From assembly GCA_024195585.1 (NCBI GenBank), contig SWBL01000334.1, positions 1 through 56,614 of the forward strand: 56,614 bases of DNA, written 5' to 3'. The translations under genes and the position numbers were made by a program. Below the pieces are notes generated by a model. The model did not search any database, was not told the DNA's origin, and was given only the letters and a program-made list of their open reading frames with translations. The DNA comes from Aureobasidium sp. EXF-3400. Lineage: Eukaryota > Ascomycota > Dothideomycetes > Dothideales > Saccotheciaceae. Shown here piece by piece: positions 46,613-56,526 of this stretch. How positions within the stretch are numbered: the first letter of the stretch is position 1; each line of letters starts with the position of its first letter.

Positions 46613-47596
46613 GGATACAGGGCCACTGTTCATGGACCTGGGCCTTGGAAGTAGTACCACTGGGGATAGCGTCGAAGACGCCACCGCCGTTACCCTCGGG
46701 TCCGTTACCGCGATCTTCCTCGTCGTCCTCATCGCCCTTCTTCAGAATCTTGTCCATTCCTTCGCAGTCGATGTCCTCATCCGCGTGCTCCTCATCATCG
46801 GCCTTAGCCTTCTTGCTACGTCTCTTGTCATCGCCTTTCTTGGCTCTCCTGGACTGCGGTGTCGCGTACAGATATCCATAAAAAGGCACAATGGTTTCCA
46901 AAAAAGAGACGTATCCAAATAGAGCCGAGAATTTATTGTCTCTCAATGGACACTATCCTGTTTCTCAAAGGTATTGTGCCTTTCTATAGTAAGAATGTCG
47001 CTCTAAAGCTCCGTGAGGAGGAGTGTGGGAGTCGCAGACTTCAGCACACTGACCTTGGCCTTCTTGCTACGTCTCTTACCATCGTGCTTCTTGGCTCTCT
47101 TGCGCGAGCCACGATCGATGTAACGCTTCAGAATGCCACGGGTCTTCTTGGTGCCTGCCTCGACCTCACTCTCAGTGCTTTCAGGGTCGGTGACAGGCTT
47201 GAAGGCCTTCTTGGCTGTGTCAATGACAGTGCAGGACTTCTTGCCATTCTGGAAGACCTTGCCACTTTTCTTGAGTCCAGTGTCGACGAAGGCGCCCTGA
47301 AGGCCGAGAATGTCCACCAAGCCCTCGTTTCCGGCTTCGACTGATGCATTGTTTCTGGGAGTGAAGATCGATGTCTGCTGGCCCATTGACGCAAGTGCCC
47401 AGTTTCTGCTGATGTGTTTGGTGATTGCATGACCTTGGCGCTTACCGCGGTAGCGGTAGTCAGCAGCTCGCTGGTTTCCCATATGTGTGGTGGAATCGGC
47501 CGATTTGACGCGCTGGATGTCCTCGTCGGAAGAGGAATTGTTCTCGGCATCCTTAGGCAGATCGCCGATACTGAAGTTTTGGCGCAAGTAGATCAT
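46608..47596 (-). CDS. Lysine-rich hypothetical protein with repeat-filled intron
   Basis: Proposed exons 47596-47054 and 46853-46608 encode 262 aa. The intron (200 bp, GTCAGT..CGCAG) contains a complete dispersed repeat and is four times longer than typical introns here. The end of exon 1 and the start of exon 2 are near copies of each other: both encode RAKK.D.KRRSKKAK, and the DNA is similar over about 50 bp. The N-terminal part is polar; the C-terminal part is acidic (DDEEHADEDIDCEGMDKI). The basic patches look like nuclear localisation signals. No domain was recognised. An upstream exon from the ATG at 47834 (MPTALPIHTAAHDLLKLFGS) is possible but its splice sites are unclear. The two-exon model could also be wrong. 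Confidence 0.45.
46868..46998 (+). repeat. Dispersed palindromic repeat, copy B
   Basis: About 125 bp lying wholly inside the intron of the lysine-rich gene. The left arm TAAAAAGGCACAATGGTTTC and right arm AGGTATTGTGCCTTTCTATA are imperfect reverse complements. The centre holds GAATTTATTGTCTCTCAATG. It aligns end to end with the copy at 48078-48205. Confidence 0.75.
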
Positions 47597-47599
47597 CCA

Positions 47600-47683
47600 T
47601 GTCGGCTCTCAATGGACTCGCTCAGACGGTGATAGCCGTAGAAATGCATAATGTAATATCAGCATGAATATCATCCACTGAGA
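47600..47683 (+). repeat. Dispersed palindromic repeat, copy G
   Basis: It begins GGCTCTCAATGGACTC, has the core GCCGTAGAAATGCATAATGT and ends ATCCACTGAGATG. The ends are near reverse complements (TCTCAATGGA against TCCACTGAGA). It lies immediately upstream of the proposed start of the lysine-rich gene. Confidence 0.7.
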
Positions 47684-47697
47684 TGTTGGCTGCTGAT

Positions 47698-47783
47698 CGC
47701 TCTCAGTGGTCAACGCCACTAACCACAAGACATTGTGCATTTCTATAGCTGTTTCCAAGAATCAAGACCCACTGAGAGCCAAA
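47698..47783 (-). repeat. Dispersed palindromic repeat, copy H
   Basis: Bounded by perfect 11-bp inverted ends, GCTCTCAGTGG at the left and CCACTGAGAGC at the right. In reverse orientation the core reads AGCTATAGAAATGCACAATG, aligning with copy G. Copies G and H lie 15 bp apart in opposite orientation. Confidence 0.75.
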
Positions 47784-48077
47784 AAGTTTGAGAAGATCGT
47801 GTGCCGCGGTGTGGATGGGAAGTGCAGTAGGCATTGTAGATGATATGTGATAATGTTATGTGATGATAATGTGTGATGGAAGGTAAGGGAAGAGAAGGTT
47901 GTTGTAAGAGGAAAGTTTGGTTGGAGACGAAGAAGCTTATTATATAGGTATATCAGAGAAAAAGTGAGTGGGTAAGAGTAGGCAAGTGCGAGTGAAAGAG
48001 GGAGAGTTATCTGCGATCGATAGCTTCACTGACAAGTGGTTGACTGTGTGCTTCTCTCACGAAGACCGAGGGCGACA

Positions 48078-48205
48078 TCATTACTGTAAAAAGGCACAAA
48101 GATATCTAGATCAGAGATACTTCCAAAGAAAGCCCCGAATTTATTGCTTTTCGATGGACGCTAGCCTATCTCTCGAAAGTATTGTGCATTTCTATAGCTC
48201 TACGT
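48078..48205 (+). repeat. Dispersed palindromic repeat, copy C
   Basis: Left arm TGTAAAAAGGCACAAAGATA, centre CGAATTTATTGCTTTTCGAT, right arm GAAAGTATTGTGCATTTCTA. It is collinear with the intronic copy at 46868-46998 over its whole length. It lies just downstream of the first HExxH gene. Confidence 0.75.
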
Positions 48206-48287
48206 GTTACATGCTTTTGCAGACGGAGAAGACGTTAGCAATCTACACGCTAGGGGTAGAGCACAAGGCTGCCATCTTCCGTAGCAC

Positions 48288-49681
48288 TCAAGGCCGTCTC
48301 ACAACACCCTTCTCGTCTTCCTCCCCATCCTTGCTAGCCACACTGCCATTCGGCGAGTGTGGTACACCCTTAGCAGCCTCACCCTTGGCCAACCCCTCAA
48401 AGAACTTGTCATTGACATAGCGTCTATAGCCCAACTTCTTCTTTCTTCTCAACCTCTTGATACCATATCTCGATACTTCATCCCACAACTCGCTGGTGAA
48501 CATTCTGCGGATGTACCTCATCTCTAGAGGGTACTCGGTCTGCCACTCAAGACCCCATTTACGTGGGTTGTTGCGGTTGACTGCTCCAGAATAGTAGTTA
48601 GAGAGACCAGGGAATGGGACAGAAGCCATGCCGTAAGGCATAATGGCGCCAGTGGGTTTCCCCAGCATGTGCATCACGCCGCCGAACACATGATCTTCCC
48701 AGCATGCACCCAACTCATTCATTCGCCCATCACAGAAGAAGGGTTCTCTGGGGTGGAGTAGTACTTCATTTTTACCCGATGGTCCAGGTATTACCACTGA
48801 AGGAGTTGAAGTGATCCAGAGGGCATGCATGACTTCGTGGACAAGTGTGACGGCGAATGAGAATTGCGTCCTCAGAAGTGCGGATTCATCGTGGCTACCA
48901 GGGTTCCATGGCTTTGAGTATTGGCTTGCCTCAAGCTCACGTCGGAATACCTGCATGAATTGAGCACTCAGGAATATATTGGCAGACTTTGCGTTAGAGC
49001 TGTAGCACTTATGTGTTAGAAACAATGCTGTCAAGAGCTTTAGCACTTATGTACTCACTAAGGCTTAACGGTTGAGCGTTTGTCTCCAGGTCCAGTGGCA
49101 GCTATACATCCGTTTGGCAGTCGTGATGAAAACTGAAGAATGAGACAGTCTTTCAAATTCCACAGATCAGCCCAGGTTGTCTCCCACCACGAATCCAGGG
49201 ACCAGTCGCCCAGAGGTTCGTTCTTGAACGTGTACAATGGCTCCTGAGCGGCCTTCACCGCTGCGTCGTCGTTGATCGGTTGCAGCTTGGATTTCAGAAA
49301 CCCTTTAACGAAAGTCAAGACCTGTGGCTCTTCCAAGAGTCGACTCGCCAACTTGATAGAAGGTAGCATGAGGTCGTAGTCTTCCCTGGAGACATCCTTC
49401 CATCTCCGCGGGAGGAAGATGGGGTGGATTGGACCGATGACGGGATCCCACCTGCGCTTGTGGCGGATGTAGCTACCAGTTTCATGTTCTATTGCTTTCT
49501 CCTTGGTATAGAAGTCAGGGTCGATGGGGAATTCAGAATCCGGTAGATTGATGTAACCCTTATTGTTGAGTTCCTCGAGGCCAATTGCATTTATAGTTTG
49601 ATCGAAATCGACTGGTGGAACTGGAAGAGTTTCGAAGATGCTGGCAACGAGATCGCCCAGTGCTTTCAGACCTTTGAACAT
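48288..49681 (-). CDS. Zincin-like HExxH protein, paralogue 1
   Basis: Two exons, 49681-49059 and 48999-48288, encode 444 aa. The 59-bp intron has a GTGAGT donor and its removal restores RSTVKPYSNAKSANIF. The putative zinc motif is HEVMH (His262, Glu263, His266) in SFAVTLVHEVMHALW. It is followed by NELGACWEDHVFGG, where Glu303 or Glu309 could be the third ligand. The plus-strand gene at 53847 is a clear paralogue: both share LPS(I/V)(K/E)LASR(L/F)L, the HExxH segment, NELG...E, and a WG(L/V).W...YP..M tail. No signal peptide is seen. The C-terminus is basic then acidic. By motif it may be a metallopeptidase of the gluzincin type, but no named family was recognised and catalysis is unproven. 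Repeat copies lie on both sides of it. Confidence 0.8.
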
Positions 49682-50750
49682 GGTGTAAGGATCGCAGAGT
49701 ATGAGAGACGTTCAAGATTCGTGGTTACGGTCTTGTGCAGGTATAGGTAGAGCGATGACCTTGTTCAAGTTGGACAGAATATGCCGGATGCGGCGATGAA
49801 CAAAGCTCGAGGTTACTAAAGCCATTAGACGTAGTGGTTATGGATTCGCATTGTGATAAAACATGACAAAGAAATAACAGATGACGAATTCAATCACCTA
49901 ACGTGATTCCATTCTCCACATGTGCAAAGATATGTCATGCAGACAGCTATATAAATGCACAGTTCTTATGACAGATAGGAAGTCGCCAACTGAGAGTCGT
50001 AGTGTTATCGACTCTCTATGGACTTTACTACCGTCTGGAAAGAAATGTGCATTTTGATAGCTCTGGCACTGCGTATGTGTCGTCGCGAGAGCGAGGAGAA
50101 TGACAGGATCCAGCATATGGGGAGGTTGCGAATGTAGAGCCATAAATTGACTATCGATGTCGAGCAGAGGAGCGGCATCGAAATGACTGCGCAACAAAGT
50201 ACAAGGAGAACTTTCATACTACAGCCAATACTTGATTGGTTCGTTTTCGTCACATTTGAGCACCTCGAATCGACGAAAACAAATGGTATGGCTGTTAGGT
50301 TGGTGTGGAAGATGGAGAGAAATTCAGGGGAGGTGTGGTGAAGTTCGGAGTCATGTCCGGCTAAAATTGGCAGGTCATCTCTTGTATGGAGAAAGACTTG
50401 GCTCCTCCTGGACCTCGAGAGTATGTAGAACACGCAGATGCGGGCTTTAAAGGCACAGAAACGAAGGTGTAGCAGTATGATAAATCGATATTGTCTCCGG
50501 ATGATTGAATGATGATGCGCCTATGCTTTGTCCCTCCGTGTCTTGTCCCCAAGCCCATTCCCGTAACTCCTTGCTATGCACAACTACCTCCATCCATGCC
50601 CTCGTGTCTCAAGTTGTTGATGAATCTGATTTGGGACCAGACTCTTCCTGGTCTCAGTCTACCAAGCTCTTGAAAGAACCAGCTTGATTCCGGGTCGTCA
50701 AAGTGACCGACTGATGGCATATCTCCAGAGCGTTTGACTCGTGTCAAGTG
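49682..50750. other. Intergenic region with repeat copy D
   Basis: Promoter side of HExxH paralogue 1 and 3' flank of the E2 gene. It contains the repeat at 49945-50065; the remainder shows no gene. Confidence 0.4.
49945..50065 (+). repeat. Dispersed palindromic repeat, copy D
   Basis: The left arm AGCTATATAAATGCACAGTT and the right arm AAGAAATGTGCATTTTGATA with GCT are near reverse complements. Between them, CAACTGAGAGTCG and CGACTCTCTATGG form an inner inverted pair. The whole is an imperfect palindrome of about 120 bp and should fold into a long hairpin. Confidence 0.75.
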
Positions 50751-51320
50751 CTACTTGCAGTACTTTGCGATGAACTCCTTCGCGTTCTTCTCAAAGACTT
50801 CCCGGTTGTTCTTGTACTCGTCGGCAATTCTACTTTCGACGGCATCATCAGGCTGGGGCGCAGCGAGGATTTGACGGACGAGCATCAGGACGTCGCGAAT
50901 CTTGTTTGGGGGCTTCCACTCGTCGGAGCGGAGCATGCCCAGGCACATGGTGCCCTTGTCGTCGTTGCTAACGTTTGGGTGGTAGATCTTGGTTTTGAAC
51001 GAGACGGTTGGGGGCTTGAAGGGGTATTCCTTGGGTAGCGAGACTGAGATCTTGAATTTGCCATTCTGCGTGCGCGTTAGGGGTCTGAGTGATTCGAGGA
51101 AAGCGCAGAGATACACACGGCGTAGATAGAGTCCTCAGGGCCCTGCATGATGACATCCCAGAGGAAGACGTTGCCCTCTTCGGCGAGCTGGACCTGAGTG
51201 CCAGGCACGGGGTTGTTCGACACTTGGCCGAGTTCCTGTGAGGCGCATTAGCCGTGAGCGAGTGCGCATGCGCATGGATCGGTATGGCTAGCGTACGGTC
51301 ACAATTCTCTTGTTGGCCAT
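50751..51320 (-). CDS. Ubiquitin-conjugating enzyme E2
   Basis: Three exons, 51320-51297, 51235-51119 and 51065-50751, encode 151 aa. Introns are 61 and 53 bp, both phase 0, and the second has a CTAAC branch site. The UBC fold is complete: FLWDVIMQGPEDSIYANGKF, EYPFKPPTVSFKTKIYHPNV, the HPN motif at 76-78 and active-site Cys88 in GTMCLGMLRSDEW. A C-terminal helix ends in AKEFIAKYCK. By family it accepts ubiquitin from E1 as a thioester and passes it on with an E3. Length is typical for a class I E2. It is divergent from the BTB gene, with 681 bp between starts. Confidence 0.94.
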
Positions 51321-52001
51321 GATGATGTGGAAATGATTTGCAAGAAAGAAGAGAAACGAGAAGGGCAGGCGGGCAAAAGATGGATCAAGGTGTTTCAGTC
51401 CTGGGCGGTGACGCGGGGTTCAGATTGGGTCTGGATTGTGGGGCCTTTTTCAGCTCTCACCAGCAGAGTCACTTGCACCTTCTCCTTTCTTTGTCACTTG
51501 CTGCCTTCCGTCTTGGTCACTCTCACACCTTCACTTTTCGACAGGTGCTTTGGTGACTCTTACAACAACGCCTCGGTCCCGTCTACCAGGCAACACATAC
51601 GCATTGCAGATCTCCTCTCGTCAATTCCTGCACCATAATGGCGATATTGGCGGTCGCTGCCTGATAAATCACACGCGCCCCAATCGGCTGCATGCAACAT
51701 CCAGCCTCGCGCCAGGGGTGCGTGACAATCTCGACAATAAGTGTCCATTTCCAGTTTCCACTTCTTTCCTTCTTCCTTCCACGCACGCCAAAAGGTCGCC
51801 GACAATCCACCCTTCCAAGCTGCTCGCACACGTAACGCTCCTTTTTCGCAAGAGAAAGGCAGTGCTACCTGCCTGTGAAAGCTTGTCCGAGTGCGCACCT
51901 GTTTCCCTGATAGCTCTCTCATGCTACGCGCGTCAATCTTCATTCGTTTATAACTCCTCTCCTACCTCTGCTCGTTTCTTTGTCGTGACAATTCTCACAA
52001 C
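51321..52001. promoter_or_regulatory. Shared divergent promoter (E2 and BTB genes)
   Basis: The 681 bp separate two divergent start codons. C/T-rich stretches before the plus-strand ATG resemble a fungal leader. No discrete element was recognised. Confidence 0.5.
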
Positions 52002-52927
52002 ATGTTGAAGAGGTCTTTTGGTTTCAAGGATCGTGCCGGCAAGGCTACGAAGCCCGTCAAAAGGTCCTTCCGTGATGATGCGAAGCTGAAGTTGATGGAG
52101 CAGCTTGCTCATCCGTCCAGTCCGCCCAGTGCCGTGTATGTCTTGTTTTCTTTGTCCCTGTTCCCAAGTCTTATCGTACCCCTTGAACCGCTTTTCTGCC
52201 TGCGTCCATCGACTTATATCTGTACAGTCAAGCCTCTCCCAGGCTCAACAGTGCGATAGTCACCATAGTGGTTGGCAAGGACCAACGTTTGTTCGCTGCC
52301 CACGAGAACGTCCTCGAAGCCTCGCCCTTTTTCCAATCGGCAATCAAGGACGCTGTCTACACTTCAACCTCGTCCTCATCTCGTCGCATTTTCCTCCCCG
52401 ACGAAGAAGCAGAGATCTTTTCCGCCGTCCTCGAGTTCATGTACAAAGGCGACTACTTCCCGCGTCTACTCCATGATCGCAGAAGAAACAACTGGGTACT
52501 TGAATCAGTGGATGAGTGTTCTTCCCTCTCCCCCAATTACCAGGGCAGGGGTGATGCGACTACCGTGACCACATTCAGTTCGAAAGTCAATGGCCTGATC
52601 CTGAGAGACACAGCTATCTACTGCCTGGCTGAGCGATTCGGTCTCGAAGAACTCAAGAAGCTTTCCTTGCGCAAGCAGGGATTGCAGTCAGGCATCGAGG
52701 TTGCTACTATCCTCCGCAGTGCGAGATTTGCCTATGACAACACTCCAGAAACTGATTCACGACTGCGTGCACATTACCTTGCTCTAATCATCCGCAGCCG
52801 CAACACTTTCAAGCGCAGTGGTACCATGCAAGTTGAGATGGAGAGTGGTGGACGCATGTTCTTTGACCTGTTCGTTGCTATGGCGAACCATATTGATGAT
52901 CTGATAGAATTGAAGGGGCAAGTTTGA
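52002..52927 (+). CDS. BTB/POZ-domain protein
   Basis: Two exons, 52002-52135 and 52228-52927, encode 277 aa. The 92-bp intron restores PPSAVQASPRLNSAIVTIVV. The BTB core is IVTIVVGKDQRLFAAHENVL then LEASPFFQSAIKD, and FLPDEEAEIFSAVLEFMYKGDY. The remaining residues form a helical extension (LAERFGLEELKKLSLRKQG). The basic N-terminus (MLKRSFGFKDRAGKATKP) is unusual but has no clear function. BTB proteins mediate dimerisation and often act as CUL3 adaptors. No second interaction domain is visible, so the substrate is unknown. Confidence 0.88.
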
Positions 52928-53846
52928 CATATTCCTTCTATTCTCCCCTCCTCGACACTTGATTGCCCTTTGCCTAGGCATGTGTCGCTAACGCTCAATT
53001 CTCACTGCAGCACTCGCTCTTCTCCTCGCGTCGTCTGATGACATTCTGCCATGGCCTTGCGGATCTCAACTACACCTTCAGGATCATTACCGTCAGATTC
53101 CCTTTTTCGCAACACCATAGAAAATCCAAAAACTCGATACTCAAAAAAACTGTTCCTCGACAACTCGATTTTATACCCAAGTTTAACAACACTCTCACCT
53201 TCTTTTCTACGCAAATTGTGACCAACCAAGGAGTTTATCTTCGTTTTGGCAGCTGTATCAAATTGAGGACTACATCTCACGACTCTTCTCACAATTCGAC
53301 AAAGAAAATCAACAAAAACAATGAGAACATGTTCTATCTTTCTGGATTCGACGAAGGGGCTCTAGCGACTTTCGGCTCACGATAATTGGTGTGGAAGTTG
53401 ATGATGTTCGAATCTTGTCTGTCTTTTCTGAAATTGGAGGAGCATGCACTCCACGCCCTCGCTCATGACATAGCCTGTCATGCTCGATCCTCAAATTGTA
53501 TCTATGCTGTCTTGGACAGTGTCTATAGTATCGCAAGCTTTGTATAGGTTATGTAGCAGCGGTATATCAGAGCGAGCAAGGCAATTGTCTTGTTCTGCCA
53601 ACCATCTCTCTTCCGGTGTATACGACCACCTGATCTACGTTATATCCTCGCTAACATTTCTTTGAGCGTATTTGTTCAACATTGCTTTCGCCCTGGAGAA
53701 TTTCACGCGGCCTGGATCTTGAGTTTTTCTTTTCTTTGTCACCAATATTCATACCGCATCCGGCAGCCACGCCATCTTCGACTCTACAACAGATCAAAGC
53801 ACCAGAACTGCAATCGAGGCAACGAAGTCTCAAGTTCCACACCAGC
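52928..53846. other. Intergenic region
   Basis: A 919-bp gap with the 3' flank of the BTB gene and the promoter of HExxH paralogue 2. No gene or repeat copy was recognised. The frame of the next gene stays open upstream to 53682, but only from a TTG. Confidence 0.4.
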
Positions 53847-55364
53847 ATGGGTATCAAGTCTGCATATGCTCACCTTCTAAAAACCATGTCGAGCAAGATC
53901 AAGAAACGTCCAGCTGGACATCGCCCAGCCGCAACACTACGACCAGCAGGGGGACCACACCCATACACCGCTGGCCCCGATGCAAACGACCTCGGCTCCA
54001 TGGTCACAAAATTCACCCTCCCCGTTCTCAACGACGCAGGTTACATAAACTGCACCCTCGAAGACACAACAGGACAACTAGAACGAGCATATGGCCATGG
54101 AGGAGGTCTCCGCTACGGAGATGCACAAAGAGGACGCCTTAGAGCTGGCGAACGCTTCCACATCCATCCTTGTTTTCAACGTTCACAATGGCAAGGCATT
54201 GATGACGACAATGATTGGAATGCCATATTGCCTTCTGTGGAATTAGCGTCAAGATTCCTCGATGATCCTGCCATTACGCCTTTCTTCGCTGGCTTAGCTA
54301 GAGATAAAGTCAAGACACTAGGTGATTCCATACTTGACAAAACTTACGATTGGGAATTTTTACGGTTGGATTTTGATAAGACTGTGTTGGAGGATAAGGA
54401 AGAACAGGCAAAGATGATGTTTGCGATGATGGCATACAGAAAAAGAATCGTGTTGAAGTTTGGCAAGTTGGAGGAGCATGGGATAACCGATTGGTATGTC
54501 TGGTCCCAAACCGTCTGAAAAGCTTTGGAAAGACTGACTTGTGTGTCTCTCAGGGACAAGACCAGGAAAGGACCAACTGTCACCATCAACGAAGACTACA
54601 AATTCATCCTCCGCGAAGATCCAGGTTTCGGAGCTCAGAGATGGTCGCAACCCTGGGTCCCGGGCACTGACGAGGCATCAGCAAGACTGCGTACCAGATT
54701 CCTACTCGCAGTAACCATAGTCCACGAATTCGCCCACTGTGTATGGAAACTCCACCATCTATGCGCACACCCCGAGCCATTTGTACGCGACCACCCCCAC
54801 AACGAACTCGGCTACGAACTCGAGAACATGATCTTCTCAGGCTGGATAGAGCCAAGCGGTAAAAAGGCACACCTCGCGGCACCTTACGGTTTAGGCATCA
54901 TTCGCTTCCCAGGCCAAATCATCCCAGAAGGAGCATATCTCAGAGGCAGTCCTCAAGATTGGGGAGTAACCTGGACAACCTATTACCCCGTGCACATGGA
55001 TTTCTGCAAAAAGATGTTTACGAAAAAGTTTTGGGATGAGGAGGTTGTGAGGTTTGGGTTTTTGGCTTGTAGGCCAGAGAAGAAGAAGGGGGTTAGGAGA
55101 CATCATAAGAATCGTGAGATACCTGACAAGTTGGAGAAAGGGATGAGTCCGAAGTCGCTGGCTCTGCATCGGTATAAGAAGGATTGGAGGGCGAAGGTGT
55201 TGAAGGCTGGGATTGAGGCTGATGATACTGATACTAGCGATGAAGAGGATGAGGATGAGAATGGGTTTGTGATTAGAGGTAGCCATAAAGCGGCTCTTGA
55301 GGAAGCCCGCAAGGCAGCTGAAACAGGTCAGGATAGTGATGTCGATATGGAGGACGCTCCGTAG
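53847..55364 (+). CDS. Zincin-like HExxH protein, paralogue 2
   Basis: Two exons, 53847-54493 and 54554-55364, encode 485 aa. The 60-bp intron has a CTGAC branch site and restores GITDWDKTRKGPTVTI. The ATG at 53847 is the first in frame. The putative zinc motif is HEFAH (His273, Glu274, His277) in FLLAVTIVHEFAHCVW, followed by HNELGYELENMIFSG with Glu300 and Glu306 as possible third ligands. The intron position corresponds to that of paralogue 1, just before the segment leading to HExxH, which supports common descent. The N-terminal 50 residues are basic and Pro/Ala-rich, and the C-terminus is acidic (DTDTSDEEDEDENG). Identity to paralogue 1 is low outside shared motifs, so the duplication is old. 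Peptidase activity is inferred from motif only. Confidence 0.82.
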
Positions 55365-55733
55365 GATCTTATCAAGCGACTTGAGCAGGGGCTACTCGAA
55401 TAGATCGTCGAAGAGACAGACATTATTCTTTCAATCATCTTTGCAAGGCTCCTTTGCCAAACCAATTCCTGATTATGTTTGCTTCTTGACACCAAGAGGT
55501 GTTTTTGATTGGAGCGAAAGGTCGCTGGGACCCGTCAATTGGGCGGGGCGATTTTCGATAGCCATCTCAACCTTACTTCGCCAGACCTGAAACTTGTCAC
55601 CATTGTCACATACAAAGTCGATGTATATCGATGCTGTAGCAGAAGCTTAGATCGGAGTCAGACAGGCCGTATCTCACCAACACGAGAAGCCCTGACACCT
55701 CTACCCAGAACACCCCTCACAGAAGGACTGCGT
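55365..55733. other. Intergenic region
   Basis: The 369 bp between HExxH paralogue 2 and the transposase relic show no gene or repeat copy. Confidence 0.35.
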
Positions 55734-56078
55734 TTACTTAAACTGCTCCAACCACTTCCGTCCCCGCGGTTGCATATCCCTATTCGCAACACAAATCTGC
55801 ACCGCCATCTCACACACGCGAGCATGAGAAGCAGGGTATCCACGTTCATCCATCTCTTTTATCTTTTGAACAAGCCATTCTTCTTGTACGTTGGTTAATC
55901 GTTGCATGTGCTCGTGTGATGAGACGCGTGAGGTGCCTCCGGTGATTCGACGGCCGAAGGTGGTGCGGTCGATGTTGTATTCCTTTGCGTGTGCGCGGAT
56001 TGAGGGTCAGGTCGAGGGTGCAGTGATGAAGAGCCATGCCTCGATGGCTAGTTTCATGCGTTGTTCGTTTATGGCCAT
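55734..56078 (-). pseudogene. Pogo/Fot1-like transposase DNA-binding fragment
   Basis: On the minus strand from an ATG at 56078, the frame encodes a Psq-type helix-turn-helix (YNIDRTTFGRRITGG) and then a CENP-B/Tc5-type HTH (LTNVQEEWLVQKIKEMDERG, YPASHARVCEMA, GRKWLEQFK). It ends at TAA after about 114 codons. Codon 24 is an in-frame TGA (56009-56007) within the first HTH, and no DDE catalytic domain follows. It is therefore a remnant of a pogo/Fot1-type DNA transposon or of a domesticated CENP-B-type gene. A repeat copy lies about 250 bp upstream. Confidence 0.7.
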
Positions 56079-56319
56079 TGGAGAGGTGATTGTGTAGTCA
56101 GATGAGGACGTGTCGAAGTATTTACGAGGGCGATGATTACTGGAGTCAGCACAGTCAAGGATGTACGTGTGCTGAGTCTTCTTTCCAGTGTTGAGACGGC
56201 TCAATTCTGAGGTCTGGCTCAGGTATACCGACGCGAGATCACAGTCTCAAAATGTGGAAGAGTGCCCATAGCACGATGTATGTGTCTCCAGTAGAGAGCA
56301 AGCATGCACCGTAAGTCAT

Positions 56320-56388
56320 GCTATCATCAGCTCTCTGTGGACGCGTCCGGCATCTGGAAAGAACTGTGCATCTTGATGATATTCGAGT
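56320..56388 (+). repeat. Dispersed palindromic repeat, copy E
   Basis: It reads CAGCTCTCTGTGGACGCGTC, then CATCTGGAAAGAACTGTGCA and TCTTGATGATATTCGAG, aligning with the right half of the copy at 49945-50065. A sequence at 56465-56480 (TATATAAATGCAAAAG) resembles the opposite arm, so a longer diverged copy is possible. Confidence 0.6.
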
Positions 56389-56526
56389 GATCGCAAAAGT
56401 GAGGATGGAGGATCGCGAAAGCGGTTAATGCGCCTCTAGATCGCTCCAGTAGAAAGTTTGATAGTATATAAATGCAAAAGTCCCGCAACCTGTCATCCAA
56501 CAGCCACAGAAAGCCCAGCTTTCACA

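Larger units (their letters stand above)
47597..48287. other. Repeat-rich intergenic region
   Basis: This gap contains three repeat copies (47600-47683, 47698-47783 and 48078-48205). Between them, at about 47834, is an ATG opening a 43-codon minus-strand frame that may be an upstream exon of the lysine-rich gene. A purine-rich stretch lies at 47870-48010. Confidence 0.45.

Noticed and set aside
46495..47344. Hydrophobic plus-strand open frames opposite the lysine-rich gene
   Set aside because: Antisense of Lys/Glu-rich codons gives Leu/Phe/Ser-rich frames; no membrane-protein pattern with family support.
47968..48420. 150-codon plus-strand open frame
   Set aside because: It is made of repeat copy C and the antisense of the HExxH paralogue 1 C-terminus.
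46425..50065. CRISPR-like interpretation of the repeats
   Set aside because: Fungal nuclear DNA, irregular spacing, both orientations and no cas genes; they are dispersed foldback repeats.
55500..55898. 129-codon plus-strand open frame
   Set aside because: Overlaps the transposase remnant antisense and has no coding character.
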